Positions 21,088 through 33,211 are shown, counted from the stretch's first letter. The stretch is DNA of 64,000 nt from Prorocentrum cordatum (GCA_963575745.1 CAUYUJ010004780.1:360812-424811), one strand, 5' to 3'. Made by a program: numbers and translations. The notes: a model not told the origin generated them from the sequence alone.

Positions 21088-21775
21088 ACCAAGTCAAATG
21101 GCCCTAGGTGCTCTAAAACTGCCCCCAAGATGGTCCAACTTGGCTCAAGGTGGCCTGTGACAGACCTCCAAGAGGAACCGAAGACGGCTCGACGTGGCCT
21201 TCAGAACTCCCTGAGAGACAGAAACCCTTCAAACACCGAGTGCATGGCTTTTGAAATTGTCAGTTGTCTTCTCGTGTTTTCACTTCTAGTGGGCATCCGA
21301 GGCCTCAAGATGGCTCCAGATCGCCCAGGATCGCCCCAATAAGGGCCCAGAAGGGCTCCACGACGGCACCAAAGGCACCCAAAACGGCCACAAGAGACTA
21401 CTAGTCGATCCCCAGAGGGGCAACGCGAAGTGCACTCTCCCCCTTCTCTAGTCGATGTCCTCCAAGAGGGCCCATAAGGCCCCAAAGAAGGACCTAAGAA
21501 ACTCCAAATGACCTCCCAAATGGTCCCTAAGAGCGGCCGAAAAGTGGCCCTAAGAAGCCTCCCACAGGCTCCCAGATCGAAGGATATGCAGTGGCCTTCA
21601 TGGGTGACTCCTGGCTCTGCGTTGGCTGATCCCGAGCTTCGGTCTGATGGCCGCACCCGCCCCTTATATATGCTCCTGCACTGGACTGATCAAGGCAACT
21701 CGCCTGAGGACCGCTCCTAGATGGGCTGGCGGGGATACTGGAGTACACAGAAACTAAGAAGAAACTGCGTAGACG
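21088..21775. other. No gene supported; CCAAGATGGCCC-type repeats
   Basis: Loose repeats of CAAGATGGC, CCAAGAGG and CCCCAAGAAGG fill the interval. They are in the opposite sense to most of the 10.5-12.6 kb field. No domain was found. Confidence 0.4.
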
Positions 21776-21905
21776 ACAAACTTTCGGAGGTCCGCGCGGA
21801 TTGCTTGGATCGGCGCTAAGCCCCACTTCCCCCGCGCCCAGAGCGCGCCAGGGGCGGCGCTGGAGCCGCCGCCAGGGGGGCCTAGCGCAGATCCAAGCGT
21901 GATTT
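21776..21905 (+). repeat. GC-rich fold-back repeat family, copy 3
   Basis: It starts ACAAACTTTCGGAGGTCCGC and GCGGATTGCTTGGATCGG, has a self-complementary GGCGGCGCTGG..CCGCCGCC core and ends at GATCCAAGC. It is the best preserved start of the family. Confidence 0.65.
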
Positions 21906-21989
21906 CGACCCAGAGTGATCCCAGGCAGAGTGCATGCTCATGCAGAGTTCCCCCCCTCGAAACGCAGGAGAAGCCAACAAATGCATAGA

Positions 21990-22075
21990 CCACAAACTTT
22001 CGGAGGTCCGCGCGGATTCCCCAAGGGCTCCCAACTTCGCGCTTCGCGCTGCGCGAAGCGCGAAGAACTTCGCGC
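21990..22075 (+). repeat. GC-rich fold-back repeat family, copy 4, with GCGCTTCGCGC palindrome
   Basis: It shares its first 30 bp (CACAAACTTTCGGAGGTCCG then CGCGGATT) with copy 3, and then changes into a strong hairpin built from CGCGCTTCGCGC / GCGCGAAGCGCG. The centre appears replaced or rearranged. Confidence 0.6.
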
Positions 22076-22283
22076 TCTCGCGCCGCCCCCCAAAAGGGAG
22101 AAAAGGAGGACGAGGAGGAGGGGGAGAAGGAACACGACCCAACGATGTTGAAAGTTTAGGCTCTTGTCCCGTGCAGCCTCGGCGTGTTGTCACGGCGACA
22201 GAGACATCTCCCAAACGAGTGCGCGGCAACGACACAATTTTGATCGCTCGGCCCTCGACTGGCCTGGCCCTGAAGAATGCTTC

Positions 22284-22440
22284 ACGCCCTCTCGGCCAGG
22301 GCAGGGGCGGCACAACACCTGGCCAGCTCAGGGAGGCTCATGGCGGCCTGCAGGGTATCGTCGGCCTCCGAGTCCTCGAAGTAGCTGTGGGTGTTGTTGC
22401 TCCCGGGAAACACGTGGCCCAGCAGCTCGGCAGCGTACGG
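22284..22440 (-). CDS. Exon-like segment of unrecognised host gene (with 22.65-24.05 kb)
   Basis: The minus-strand frame reads AELLGHVFPGSNNTHSYFED and then SEADDTLQAAMSLPELARCC before a stop near 22282. The composition is that of a normal protein, unlike the neighbouring shadow frames. It could be the last exon of the gene whose other pieces lie at 22655-24047. A fold-back repeat (22478-22616) would lie in the preceding intron. Confidence 0.3.
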
Positions 22441-22477
22441 GACAGAACGAGAAAAAGCTGCATAAGCACATACCTGC

Positions 22478-22616
22478 AATTGCCTCGCGGATTTCTTGGA
22501 CCGGCGCTGGGCTCCCCTGGCGGCGCCTCTGGCGCCGCCCCTGGAGCGTTCCGCGCGCCAGCATGGGGGGGGGCCAGCGCGCCGCTCCAAGAAATCCGCG
22601 CGGACCTCCGAAGGTC
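22478..22616 (-). repeat. GC-rich fold-back repeat family, copy 5 (both ends present)
   Basis: It begins TTGCCTCGCGGATTTCTTGG and ends CCAAGAAATCCGCGCGGACC, then TCCGAAGG, so it has near-complete terminal inverted repeats around a GGCGCC-rich centre. This copy defines the family as a fold-back element of about 140 bp. Confidence 0.7.
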
Positions 22617-22654
22617 GATGCTCATGCCGCCTCTTCCCTTCCGATCATGGGAAC

Positions 22655-23078
22655 AGGCCCGACGACTTCTGAGTGCAGAACAGGCACAGCACCCTTGCCC
22701 CGCACTCCGACGCCAGCAGCGCCATCGGCGGCACGTCGTCGTCCGTGCCCGAGCACGTCCACGGCTGCTGGGCGGGCCACGGCGGCGCAGCGGGCTCCGC
22801 CTGCGCCTCCGGCCCGCCGAGCCACGCCGCTGCCGCGCACAGGGCGCCCGCATCTGGCGCAGCGCCCGCGCCGTGTGCCCGGGCGGCCGCCCCCACGCGC
22901 TTCCGCACAGCGGGGGGGAAGCAGGCGCCGAAGTCCCCCGCCTCTGGAGGGAAAGAATGCGCTGGCCATGACCAAGGCTGACCGCCGAAGCGTCGGTGTC
23001 GATGTCGGGCATCGTCCATCTTGGTCAGCGTCACTTCGTGGATCATCCTCGCGAATCGGCGATGGCTGGCATGGACCG
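22655..23078 (-). CDS. Exon-like segment of unrecognised host gene
   Basis: The frame contains VHASHRRFARMIHEVTLTKM, and near its end DDDVPPMALLASECGARVLC followed by LFCTQK. A GC-rich middle part may hide an intron. Boundaries are estimates. No domain is assigned. Confidence 0.3.
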
Positions 23079-23111
23079 TGACCAAGCTCGGCGCCATCAC
23101 GACCCCGCGAT

Positions 23112-23370
23112 ACCTTGAACATGGTCAGCGTGCTTCTTCCCTCGAGCCTCGGTAACCCGCCAGCCGATGTGCAAGTTCGGCAGCTCGCGCCGCAGCCATA
23201 GCTGGGCCCGCGGCGGCAGGCGCCAGTCGCAGACGAGCGCGTTCACGTCCCGGTTCGTGACGAAGGGGCAGCGGTACCTGTCCGAACACAGCAGCACCTC
23301 GACGGCAGCGTCGCTGAGCGCCTGCACGTGAAGCAGGCGGCCCCTGTCCACCGACGCCGCGGCGTGCTGG
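23112..23370 (-). CDS. Exon-like segment, possibly NYN/PIN-type RNase
   Basis: The frame reads HVQALSDAAVEVLLCSDRYR, CPFVTNRDVNALVCDW, then LPPRAQLWLRRELPNLHIGW, and is followed by AAG|GTATCG, a plausible donor at about 23112. The arrangement of (A)-x5-V-x-L-x-SDRYR-x-PFVTN before an aromatic 'LxIGW' segment is loosely like the Zc3h12a/NYN nuclease pattern (SNDxYRD ... F). This is a weak resemblance, without the full set of acidic residues visible. Confidence 0.3.
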
Positions 23371-23679
23371 AGATCCTACGTCGCGACAAAAGCCACGTCA
23401 TCATGGAACAAATCACGGCTTGAGCTCTCCGCCCCATGTTGATAACACCAACTTTTCGGGCATGCGAAAAGAGGGCCCTCAGGGAAATGGAACCTAGACC
23501 CCGAAAGCTTTCCTCCAGACCACCATCCCATCCTGACTTGTTCCTTGGCCACCGTGGGGCTGAAAGCGGCGAAACAACTCAGTACCCGTTCCTCTCAGGA
23601 CCCCCCTTATCCTCGTCCTGAATCCTTCGGACGGGATCGACCAGCAAGGATCCCCTGGCCCAAAACGAGGCGACGACGC

Positions 23680-23940
23680 CCGTCGTCGTCTGGACTTCGT
23701 CTGGCGACGACGACGACGACAACGACGACCGCGCCAGACTTCGTCCGACGACGACGACGACGTTCGCGGCGCCGGACTTCGTCCGACGACAACGGCGGCG
23801 GCGGCAACCGCTTGGCGGTCGGCATCGCCGGCCGCCACCGCAGGCACGGCCGCGACCTGGACGGCGGCGGCGGCAAAGGGAGAGACGGGACAACGGCAGG
23901 CGCCGCGGGCGGAGACGGCGCGGCGGCGGTCTGAGGAGTC
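23680..23940. repeat. (GAC)n/(CGG)n-rich tract
   Basis: Mixed GAC, GCG and GGC trinucleotides with two GTCGTC/GACGAC blocks. It lies in the gap between exon-like segments and is best seen as intronic repeat. Confidence 0.6.
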
Positions 23941-24047
23941 CAGCGCGGGCTCTGCGCGGGAGGACACCACGATCACCTTCAGTCCGCAGGCTTGCAGCCC
24001 CTCCACCGCGGTGGACATGGCGCACGCCTCGCCGACCTCGTGGTCAG
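23918..24047 (-). CDS. Exon-like segment upstream of the NYN/PIN-like piece
   Basis: The minus-strand frame reads SDHEVGEACAMSTAVEGLQA, CGLKVIVVSSRAEPALDSSD. A hydrophobic strand after a G-x-K-V turn is typical of an alpha/beta domain. In Zc3h12a-like RNases a comparable helix-strand precedes the segment seen at 23370-23112, which is the reason for linking the two. Splice sites are not clear. Confidence 0.3.
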
Positions 24048-24546
24048 ACCACTCCGTCGGATGTTTCTGTTGGCCGCCGGCGGCCGCCCGTCATACCCAA
24101 CGAAAACTCACGAGAACTCGCGGGCCTCGTCGCCGTCCACCCCCCGTCTGGAGGAATAGGACGAGGAGGGGGGAGGGAGGAGAGGGAGAGGGAGAGGGAG
24201 AGGGAGGAGGAGGAGGAGGAGGACCAGTGTAAACCCAAGACTCGTCAACGATTTAAAAAGCAACCTCCCTACAAACTCTCTCTTCATAAGCGCCTGCAAG
24301 GAGTCATTTCCACCGAGGGAAATGCCCCGTTGGGAGACAACCGTTTGAAGATCCTGAAGGTCGCCAGCGCACCAATCCCGGGACTCTGACGCCACGAGTC
24401 AACCTGACTGCTGCGTCGTGTCGATCCTGAATCGTGCCAGAACACCGTTCCTGGGAATTCAACATCGCGAATCAACGTAACTGTTGCGCCCTGACAATCC
24501 TGACGCGCTCACAAATACAATGTCTGGTACATTCGTTGACCATAGG
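24048..24546. other. No gene recognised; GGGAGA purine tract
   Basis: The interval contains (GGAGAGGGAGAGG)-type purine repeat at 24165-24225 and otherwise unique sequence without motif. Confidence 0.4.
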
Positions 24547-24860
24547 AACCCGTTGAACTCTTGCATATGTTGAAGACGAAGTGCGCGGCCCTAGTGCGAG
24601 TGCCACATGTTGAAAAAAACGCCCTCAATCCGTGAAACTCTTGCACCTGTTAAAAATGAACGTGCGCTGCGGTGACGCGAGAGACACATTGAAAACACGA
24701 TCCGCCCTCAGTCCGTGAAACTCTTGCAACTGTTTGAAACGATTGTGCGCGGCGCTAAAGCGTGAATCATATTTTGACAACCGCCCGCCCTCAACCCGTG
24801 AAACTCATGCAACTGCTTGAGACGAGCGCGGGCGGCGTCAAGGCGAGAACCACATGTTGA
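24547..24860. repeat. 83-bp tandem repeat, about four copies
   Basis: Units start at about 24547, 24624, 24707 and 24790 with CTCA(A/G)(T/C)CCGTGAAACTC or its variant and continue TTGCA(A/C)CTGTT, a GTGCGC(G/T)GC block and CACAT(G)TTGAAAA. The second to third and third to fourth spacing is exactly 83 bp. Confidence 0.8.
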
Positions 24861-24908
24861 AAACCGCGCGCCCTCCATTTGCGAATATGTTGCCAGCTTC
24901 TACTCTTG

Positions 24909-25069
24909 GTTTCTTGATAAGCGTAGGGGGGTACCCCCCCGACGGGGGTCAACCTCGCCTCGTCGTCGCGCCACGACAGGAGTCGGAGCGCGTTCGGCGC
25001 GCGGTGGCTGCCCGCGACGGCGGTCGATGTGCGGCTGTCGGTGACGCCCCCCGACGCTTATCAAGAAAC
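24909..25069. mobile_element. Fold-back (MITE-like) element, 161 bp
   Basis: Left end GTTTCTTGATAAGCGTAGGG and right end, on the other strand, GTTTCTTGATAAGCGTCGGG form terminal inverted repeats of about 22 bp with one mismatch. A GGGGGGTACCCCCCC palindrome adjoins the left end. The interior is GC-rich and non-coding. Confidence 0.7.
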
Positions 25070-25439
25070 TCGGGCTCATCTGCAGGATCATAAGCGTTAA
25101 GAATATCACGCGAAACGCCTGGCCCGCCGCTCCGACTGGCCTCTAGGTGAAACGACGGGGTGGAATTAATCATAAAAAGAGGGGAGGAAACGGAAAGGCG
25201 ATGTAGCAGGAACGAGCGAGCGATGGAGGATGAGCGCCAGATGAGGGAGGAATGAAGGAGGAAGCATGAGGCAGAGCGAGCGAGCGAGCGAAGGACGAGG
25301 AGGACGAGGAGGAGGAGGAGGAGGAGCAAGGGACCTCGTCGCCGTCCACCACGCACACGCCGAAGTCGGCCATCTCGTCGTCGCGCCCATCCAGGCCCGC
25401 GGGCGGGGGAGCGCCCGCGCAACCCCGCGCCGCAAGCAT

Positions 25440-25990
25440 CGGGTCGAAGCAAGATATCCTGCTCCCTCCTCCTTCCCCTCCATCCTCCTCCGTCCTCCTC
25501 CTCTCTTTCCCCTCTCTTGCCCCTCCGTCCTCCTCCGTCCTCCGTCCTCCGCCTCCTCCTCCTGCTCCGCCTCCTCCTCCTCCTCTTCCTCCTCCTCCCC
25601 CCCCCCCCCCCACCCCCTCCTCCTCCTCCTCCTCCTGCTCCTCCTCCTCCTCCTGCTCCGCTCCTGCTCCTGCTCCTGCCCTGCTCCTGCTCCTACCTCC
25701 TCCTCCTCCTCCTCCTCCTCCTCCTCTTCCTCCTCATCCCTCTCCTCATCCTCCCCCCCCCGTCCTCCTCCTCCTCCTCCTCCTCTCCTCCTCCTCCTCC
25801 GTCTTCCACCTGATCCGCCCTCCTTCACCTCGTCCTCTTCCTTCCCCTCACCCTCCTCCTTCTCCTCAACATCCTCCTGTCGCTCCTCCGTTTCCTCTCG
25901 TCCTCCCCCTCCTCCTCCTCCTCCGCCTCCTTCTCCTCCTATGCCTGATCATCCTCCTCTTCCTCTTTCTCTTCCTCCTGATCCCCCCTC
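25440..25990. repeat. (TCC)n polypyrimidine tract 1
   Basis: More than 500 bp of CCT/TCC with TGCTCC interruptions and a run of 15 cytosines at about 25598-25612. Long Ser/Pro/Leu frames here are artefacts of the repeat. Confidence 0.85.
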
Positions 25991-25997
25991 GTCCTCT

Positions 25998-26439
25998 CAT
26001 TATTGTTAGTATGGTTCTCAATAGTAGTCTCCGCATTCGTATTATTATTAGTATTCTTGATATCATTGATCGTATGCGTTTGTATTGAGTTAGCCGTGTT
26101 CTAATTTACTTTACTATTACCAGTAATACGAATAGTATTGTTACAAGTAGTACAGTTATTCGCATAACTAGTGGAATCAACATTTGTAGTATCATTGCAA
26201 TAAGTAGCATCAGCCGTCGTATTATTCGTATTATATTTAGTAGTATGTGTGTTAGTCTTAATCGTAGTGGTGCTAATATGTTTGTCCGTCCCCTCAATAG
26301 TAATAAGCAAGCATGTTGCTAGTATTAGTTATGGTTACGATTATGATTCCTATTCCCAATCGTACTATTCGTATTGGTGGTCTGGGTATTAATAGTAATG
26401 TGTGTAGTCTTAGTTGCTATTATTACTATGAGTATCATC

Positions 26440-26440
<1 letters not shown>
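25998..26440. other. AT-rich island of degenerate (AGT/ATT) repeat
   Basis: The interval stands out by low GC in a GC-rich window. It is full of TATTA, GTAGTA and ATTCGTATT motifs, probably an old trinucleotide repeat that has diverged. No promoter-like element is claimed. Confidence 0.55.
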
Positions 26441-27273
<833 letters not shown>

Positions 27274-27339
27274 CTTCCTCCTCCTCCTCCTCCTCCTCCT
27301 CCCGATCTCGGGCACCTGGTGGTCCACGGGCAGGTTCCT

Positions 27340-27951
27340 CGGACACGGCGGCGGCGGCGGACAGCGCGGAGTGGCGCCGTTGCCCAAGAGTTCGGACTCC
27401 AATACCATTCAGCAAGCCATCACGATTGCTCTTCGCCGTGGTGATATCGGTCCGCAAGATCAGAAGGCAGCGCCCCTTGTGCAGCAGGCCTCCCTTCTGG
27501 TGGAAGAGAAGAAGCTCAAGCCTGCGCCCAAGTCTGCCTACCAGAAGCTCCAAGAAGCTACTGCTCTGTGCAAGGCGCCAGAAGGAGCTGTCCAAAGCTA
27601 CCAAGGCCCTGGTCTAGGCGGAGAAGTGGCTCGATGAGACCAAGCAGAAGCAGCAGGAGGCGGCCTTGGCCATGTACGGCGCGGACTTGCACCGCCAGCA
27701 GGCCCAGGCTGCCATGCACGACCACGGGCCCGACAAGGAGAAGGAGAAGGCTGAGAAAGGCCAGGACATCTTCCAGCTGGACACTTCGCTCTTCGACTCC
27801 CTGGATACTTCGAGGAGGAGGATCGCGGCAATCTCCAGACGTTCCGCGCGCAGCTGGAGGAGGTCTCGAAGCAGGCGCAGGAGAAGCAGCGGGCGCTCCA
27901 GCAGCTACTCTCAGACGCCGAGAACATCCTCGACATGCCAGGGAAGATACA
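27340..27951 (+). pseudogene. LINE-B ORF fragment: coiled-coil region
   Basis: The first frame carries IQQAITIALRRGDIGPQDQK and SLLVEEKKLKPAPKSAYQKL. After a shift near 27610 it continues AEKWLDETKQKQQEAALAMY, and after another near 27815 it continues FRAQLEEVSKQAQEKQRALQ. These are charged, heptad-like helices typical of the N-terminal part of dinoflagellate LINE ORFs. The endonuclease domain follows at 29.08 kb after inserted repeats. Two frameshifts and a MITE inserted at the 3' edge make it non-functional. Confidence 0.45.
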
Positions 27952-28121
27952 GTCAAAAACCCTAGTAAGGACGCGCGGTAAGGACGCAAAACCCTTGGAA
28001 GCCGAAGCTGGGCTTTTTGGGGCGGCGGACGACGAAAACCCCAAGGACGCAAGAGCAAGGAAGAGCAATGACGCAAGGATACCCTGAGCAAAGTCGCGCG
28101 TCCTTATTAGGGTTCTTGACA
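27952..28121. mobile_element. MITE-like element, about 170 bp, inserted in LINE-B
   Basis: Left end GTCAAAAACCCTAGTAAGGA then CGCGCG; right end on the other strand GTCAAGAACCCTAATAAGGA then CGCGCG. The interior repeats AAGGACGCA three times. It interrupts the LINE-B coiled-coil frame. Confidence 0.7.
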
Positions 28122-28230
28122 GTACGTCGCGCTGATGGCGGCGAGGCCAAGTCGGACGAGGCGGCGCACGAGCCAGATGAGGAGGAGGATGCATCGGAGC
28201 AGGGACCGACCGTCCTGGCATTCCTATAGT

Positions 28231-28388
28231 CCTACCACGACATGTTCTTAGAACCCAAAAATGTTCTAAAAAACAATGTTCTTAGAACATTAACCCGATG
28301 TGTTAAACCAAGACAGTCCCAACCAGAAATGGTCTAAGAACATTTCGTGGAAACCGCAAAAGGTTCTTAAAACATTGTTTGGTAGGGC
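28231..28388. mobile_element. MITE-like element, about 158 bp, with repeated GTTCTTAGAAC palindromes
   Basis: Ends are CCTACCA and TGGTAGG. Both halves contain several copies of ATGTTCTTAGAACA-type palindrome (for example 28243 and 28283), and CTAT occurs on both flanks as a possible target duplication. It is AT-rich, in contrast to its surroundings. Confidence 0.6.
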
Positions 28389-28488
28389 TATGGGCGAACC
28401 AAGACGCTTCGCCACTGCTTGAGCATCGGAGCCTGCTCCCAGCTCTCAGGCCGTTTCGCACGCCGGCCAGGGTGCTGGGCCTCTGCCC

Positions 28489-28822
28489 AGGGAGGAGGAG
28501 GAGGAGGAGGAGGAGGAGGAGGAGGAGGAGGAGGAGGAGGAGGAGGAGGAGGAGGAGGAGGGGGAGGAGGAGGAGCAAGGGAGGAGGAGGAGGAGGAGGA
28601 GGAGGAGGAGGAGGAGGAGGAGGAGGAGGAGGAGGAGGAGGAGGAGGAGGAGGAGGGAGGAGGAGGAGGAGGAGGAGGAGGAGGGAGGAGGAGGAGGAGG
28701 AGGAGGAGGAGGAGGAGGAGGAGGGGGAGGAGGAGGAGGAGGAGGAGGAGGAGGAAAAGGAGGAGGAGGAGGAGGAAAAGGAGGAAAAGGAGGAGGAGGA
28801 GGAGGAGGAGGAGGAGGAGGAG
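28489..28822. repeat. (GGA)n polypurine tract
   Basis: About 335 bp of GGA with a few GGGGA and AAA interruptions. It is the opposite-strand counterpart of the (TCC)n tracts upstream. Confidence 0.95.
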
Positions 28823-29079
28823 GCTGCTGCGCCTGCTCCGGCCACTCCTCCCGGCGCGGCCGCGGCCAGCACCGACGCCTCTCGCGCGGGAAGACAGCGT
28901 GTGTGAAGGGGCCCAAGGACACACAAACAAACACACATACACAAATAACAGGATTCCCCATATTTACTCATATTTTCCTGGGTTTTTTGTCTTCCCCCCA
29001 ACTTCCCATATTTTTCTATATTTTCCTGGGAGTCGACGATTAATTGTGTATGTGTGCATTTCCCCCTCCAGAGTGTTTG
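28823..29079. other. Spacer between GGA tract and endonuclease frame
   Basis: The interval contains a short CATATTT/ATTTTCCTGGG repeat (28958-29028) with TCATATTTTCCTGGGTTTTT and CTATATTTTCCTGGGAGTCG. No gene. Confidence 0.4.
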
Positions 29080-30261
29080 ACGACACCCAGCGGCACGGCC
29101 ACATGTACCAGTCCAAGGATAGCGGCGGCGACGGCGACGACCTCTGCCTCCTCTTCAGCAACATTCCGGAGCGGGGCCCTCAAGCCTCACGCTGCATCGC
29201 TAAGCGGTGCGACGATTGGCCAGTCGCCATGCCCCGCGAGACTCGAAGGCGCGGCCGACCTTCCTCACCTCGGCGTGCAGCTGGGCAAGGACGGTTGGCG
29301 CCTAGCGGCCACGGCCGCCCGGCCTTCAGGCAGATCTACAGCCGGTCTCTCTGTCGGCGAATGGGCTTCGTCGAGGAAACACATTTCTGCTACTTCTCTC
29401 CAGTCCGTCAGGGAGACCGCCACATTTACTCTCCGCGCTCGCTCTGGGAATCTTGTGGTTATTTCATCGCGTGGACTCCCAGGCTTGGGCGTGTGCGGCT
29501 GGAGCAATGAGGTGCCGGTGGCGCTGGGGGCCTTCGCGCAGTCCCTGGCGGACCCGTGGATCATCTTGGCTGACAGGAACATCGAGCCGCCCGCCCTAGA
29601 GGTCACAGGATGGATTCGCGAATTGCAAGGGAAGGTAAGCATTCCAGATTGCACGGTCACGCGCGATAAAAGGCAAGGACGCATGTGCGATTACGCTGTT
29701 GTGAGCCAGCACTTTCCCGTTGTGAGATTGTCACCTGTCGTCGATGCCCCGTGGACGACGCATTGTGCAGTCAAGGTATGTATTCAAGCCTCGTGCGAAG
29801 TGGTCTGGCACCGTCGTCTTCAGCTTCCTGCGGCGCACCCTGTTCCTTCCCGTCCTAGCGCGAAGGCGGACTCTGGCAGCAAGCGGGCTCGCGCCAAAGC
29901 TGCCCGTCGACAGCGGCGAATGCAGGACATGGATTGCAATGTGGCGACGGCATGCGAGGAGTTGGTGGAGCCCGCGGTGGAATGTTCTCTCCCGACTGCC
30001 TCGCCCTGCTTTCATACTCCTGGGGAGCTTTGGTTGCGGGCCATGGAGCAGATCACTGCTGAAGAGCTTGCCGCGGACTCCTCTGGATACTCGGATGCGG
30101 ACGCGGCGGACAGTGTCATCAGCTCGACTTCTACCTCGATGCCTGTCTCAGAGGAGGTCGGTGGTTCGCGTGCAGCGTTGGGGCCTGCTGCTGCCCCCTG
30201 CGCCCGTGAGGCGGCTTGCCCGCTTCCTGGAACGGCTGGGCCGCGATCTGGGCCGACTTGA
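29080..30261 (+). pseudogene. LINE-B apurinic-endonuclease-like (EEP) domain
   Basis: The frame opened at 29044 shows, at residues 174-182, ILADRNIEP, corresponding to the GDFN metal/active-site motif. Residues 212-221 give GRMCDYAVVS, corresponding to the (I/L)DYxxxS motif, and WTTHCAV at 237-243 holds the terminal catalytic His of the SDH motif. The segments between (FAQSLADPWI and GWIRELQGKVSIPD) also match the spacing in LINE endonucleases, which nick target DNA for target-primed reverse transcription. The N-terminal catalytic Asn/Glu parts are unclear. The Asp of SDH is replaced. Confidence 0.6.
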
Positions 30262-30461
30262 CGCGGTGATTGCTCGGAAGGGGGGTCGGGTGCCACGCCT
30301 CCTCCTCCTCCTCCTCCACCTCCTCCTCATCGATCTTCATCGAAAAAGGGGGTCGGGCTCCCGACTGCGGAGGGAGACGGCGTTGGGAGCGCGGGGCCTC
30401 CCGCGCCTGCCGTCGTCGCGCCGTGCGCGACGGGCAGTGGGCCCCCGACCCCCTCCTCTAC
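30172..30461 (+). repeat. Segment duplicated at 33832-34097, copy 1
   Basis: It shares with the other copy GTTGGGGCCTGCTGCT, a GGAAAGGCTGGG-like block, GGGGGTCGGGCTCCCGACTG, GGAGGGAGACGGCG and GCCTGCCGTCGTCGCGCC. This copy contains a CCTCCTCCT expansion (30299-30330) absent from the other. The two mark homologous positions in LINE-B and LINE-C. Confidence 0.75.
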
Positions 30462-31230
30462 AGTCAGGCCCCTGCCAGAAGGAACGCTAACTAAGAACGA
30501 AGCCTAGTTCAGAATCAAATGACAAATATGTAAGGAACCGCCGAGCCCCTTTTTGGAAGCGTTTCTCATCGTTGTCCCTCGTTTTGACAGAGACCCCCCC
30601 TTTGCCGAGACCTAAGGACAGGGTGCCCGCGGCACGCAACAGGAGGAGAAACAAAAACACGCCACTGGTGAGCGCCGCGAAAGGAACGGCTGGGCTTTTG
30701 TTCGTATAGAAAACTTGACGCACGAGTGGAGAGAAAGAGAGAGAGAGGGAGAGACAGAGCCCCGACGGCCCCCCTGCCAACTTTGGACCAGCATCGATCG
30801 CAAGGAACCGATGGGGCTCGCGTGAGGCACCGGGCCTTGACGTGACCACTGCTCTGTCTAGGTATTCACGTGAGCCTCAAACCGCGTCGCGCAAGGAACG
30901 GCAGGGCCTTTGTTGCAAGCTGGGCGCGCGGATGACGAGAGTCCCGAAGGCTCCCGGGCATCAACCCCGCGACTCCAACGAATGACCCATGGGGGCCTAC
31001 CTGGAAGGAAAGAGCGTCTGGGGCGCGCCCAGGAACCCAGGGGGTCCGGCTTCCGCGGAGGAAAAAATTCCCTGGCGAGGGATTCGGACACGGGGGTTAC
31101 CCCCGCCTCAAATTCTGGAAGAGGAATGAATTCTCAGCCGCGCGGGTGCCCGCGAGGGGTCCCCCCCCCCCCAGCGCAACCAGATAAGGAAAAGCGTGAG
31201 AGCCCAGATTGTAAGTGCAATGCAGAAACA
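30462..31230. other. Non-coding interval with dispersed GCAAGGAAC motif
   Basis: At least four loosely repeated segments occur (about 30525, 30680, 30798 and 30868), each around (G)CAAGGAAC(C/G)G followed by a GGGCTC/GGGCTT phrase. The best is GTGAGCCTCAAACCGCGTCG, CGCAAGGAACGGCAGGGC at 30869. Further copies lie at 32986, 33104, 33211 and 33427. A GAGA-rich run lies at 30730-30760. Confidence 0.5.
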
Positions 31231-31470
31231 CCTTAATAGTGGTCGCACTGGGGAGTTCTGCTGGGAATAGGGAGTTGGTACCAGGGAGTCCTACTGGGTG
31301 TTGTACTAGGGAGTTGGACAAACACTGGGGAGTTGCACAGGGAGTTGCACTGATGGAATTGCACTAGGAAGTTGCACTGGGGAGTTGTACAAGGGAGATG
31401 CACTAGGGAGTTGTGATAATACTAAGGGGTTGTACTAGGGGGTCCCACTAGAGAGTTGTACGAGTACCAC
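31231..31470. repeat. Minisatellite of GGGAGTTG(C/T)ACTA units
   Basis: About 15 irregular copies of a 14-18-bp unit, GGGAGTTGCACTA or GGGAGTTGTACTA, with small spacer differences. Confidence 0.8.
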
Positions 31471-31589
31471 CTGTCCAATGAATTGCACTAGGGCATTGGC
31501 CTCGAGACAGATCAACGTAGTCAAGGCCTCGAAGGTCTCACAGCACCGCCTAAGGCACCGCATCCAAAACGGGAGCCTCCATCACCGCG

Positions 31590-32960
<1,371 letters not shown>

Positions 32961-33035
32961 TACCCGCAACGAGAATCGGAATCGACCGCAAACCGCGCCG
33001 CGCAAGGACCGGCGGGCCAGCGCCAGGAACTCGGC

Positions 33036-33211
33036 CCTAACGTTGCATACACATATATGTATATGTGTATATATACACATATATATATATATATGCGTGA
33101 ACCTCAAGCCGCGTCGCGCAAGGAACCGAGGGGCTCGCGCGAGGAACTGGGCCCTAACGCGACCACTTGTGTGTATATATACATATATATATATATATGT
33201 ATATATACACG
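33036..33211. repeat. (TA)n/(CATA)n palindromic microsatellites
   Basis: Two blocks, 33047-33094 and 33170-33211, of TATATACACATATATATAT type, each self-complementary and embedded between copies of the GCAAGGAAC repeat. Confidence 0.8.

Noticed and set aside
21115-21137. Possible fourth spliced-leader relic (CCAACTTGGCTCAAG, plus strand)
   Set aside because: Only the last 15 positions resemble the leader (13/15). The upstream half does not match, and the region is full of CCAAGATGGC-type repeats that produce TTGGCTCAAG by chance.
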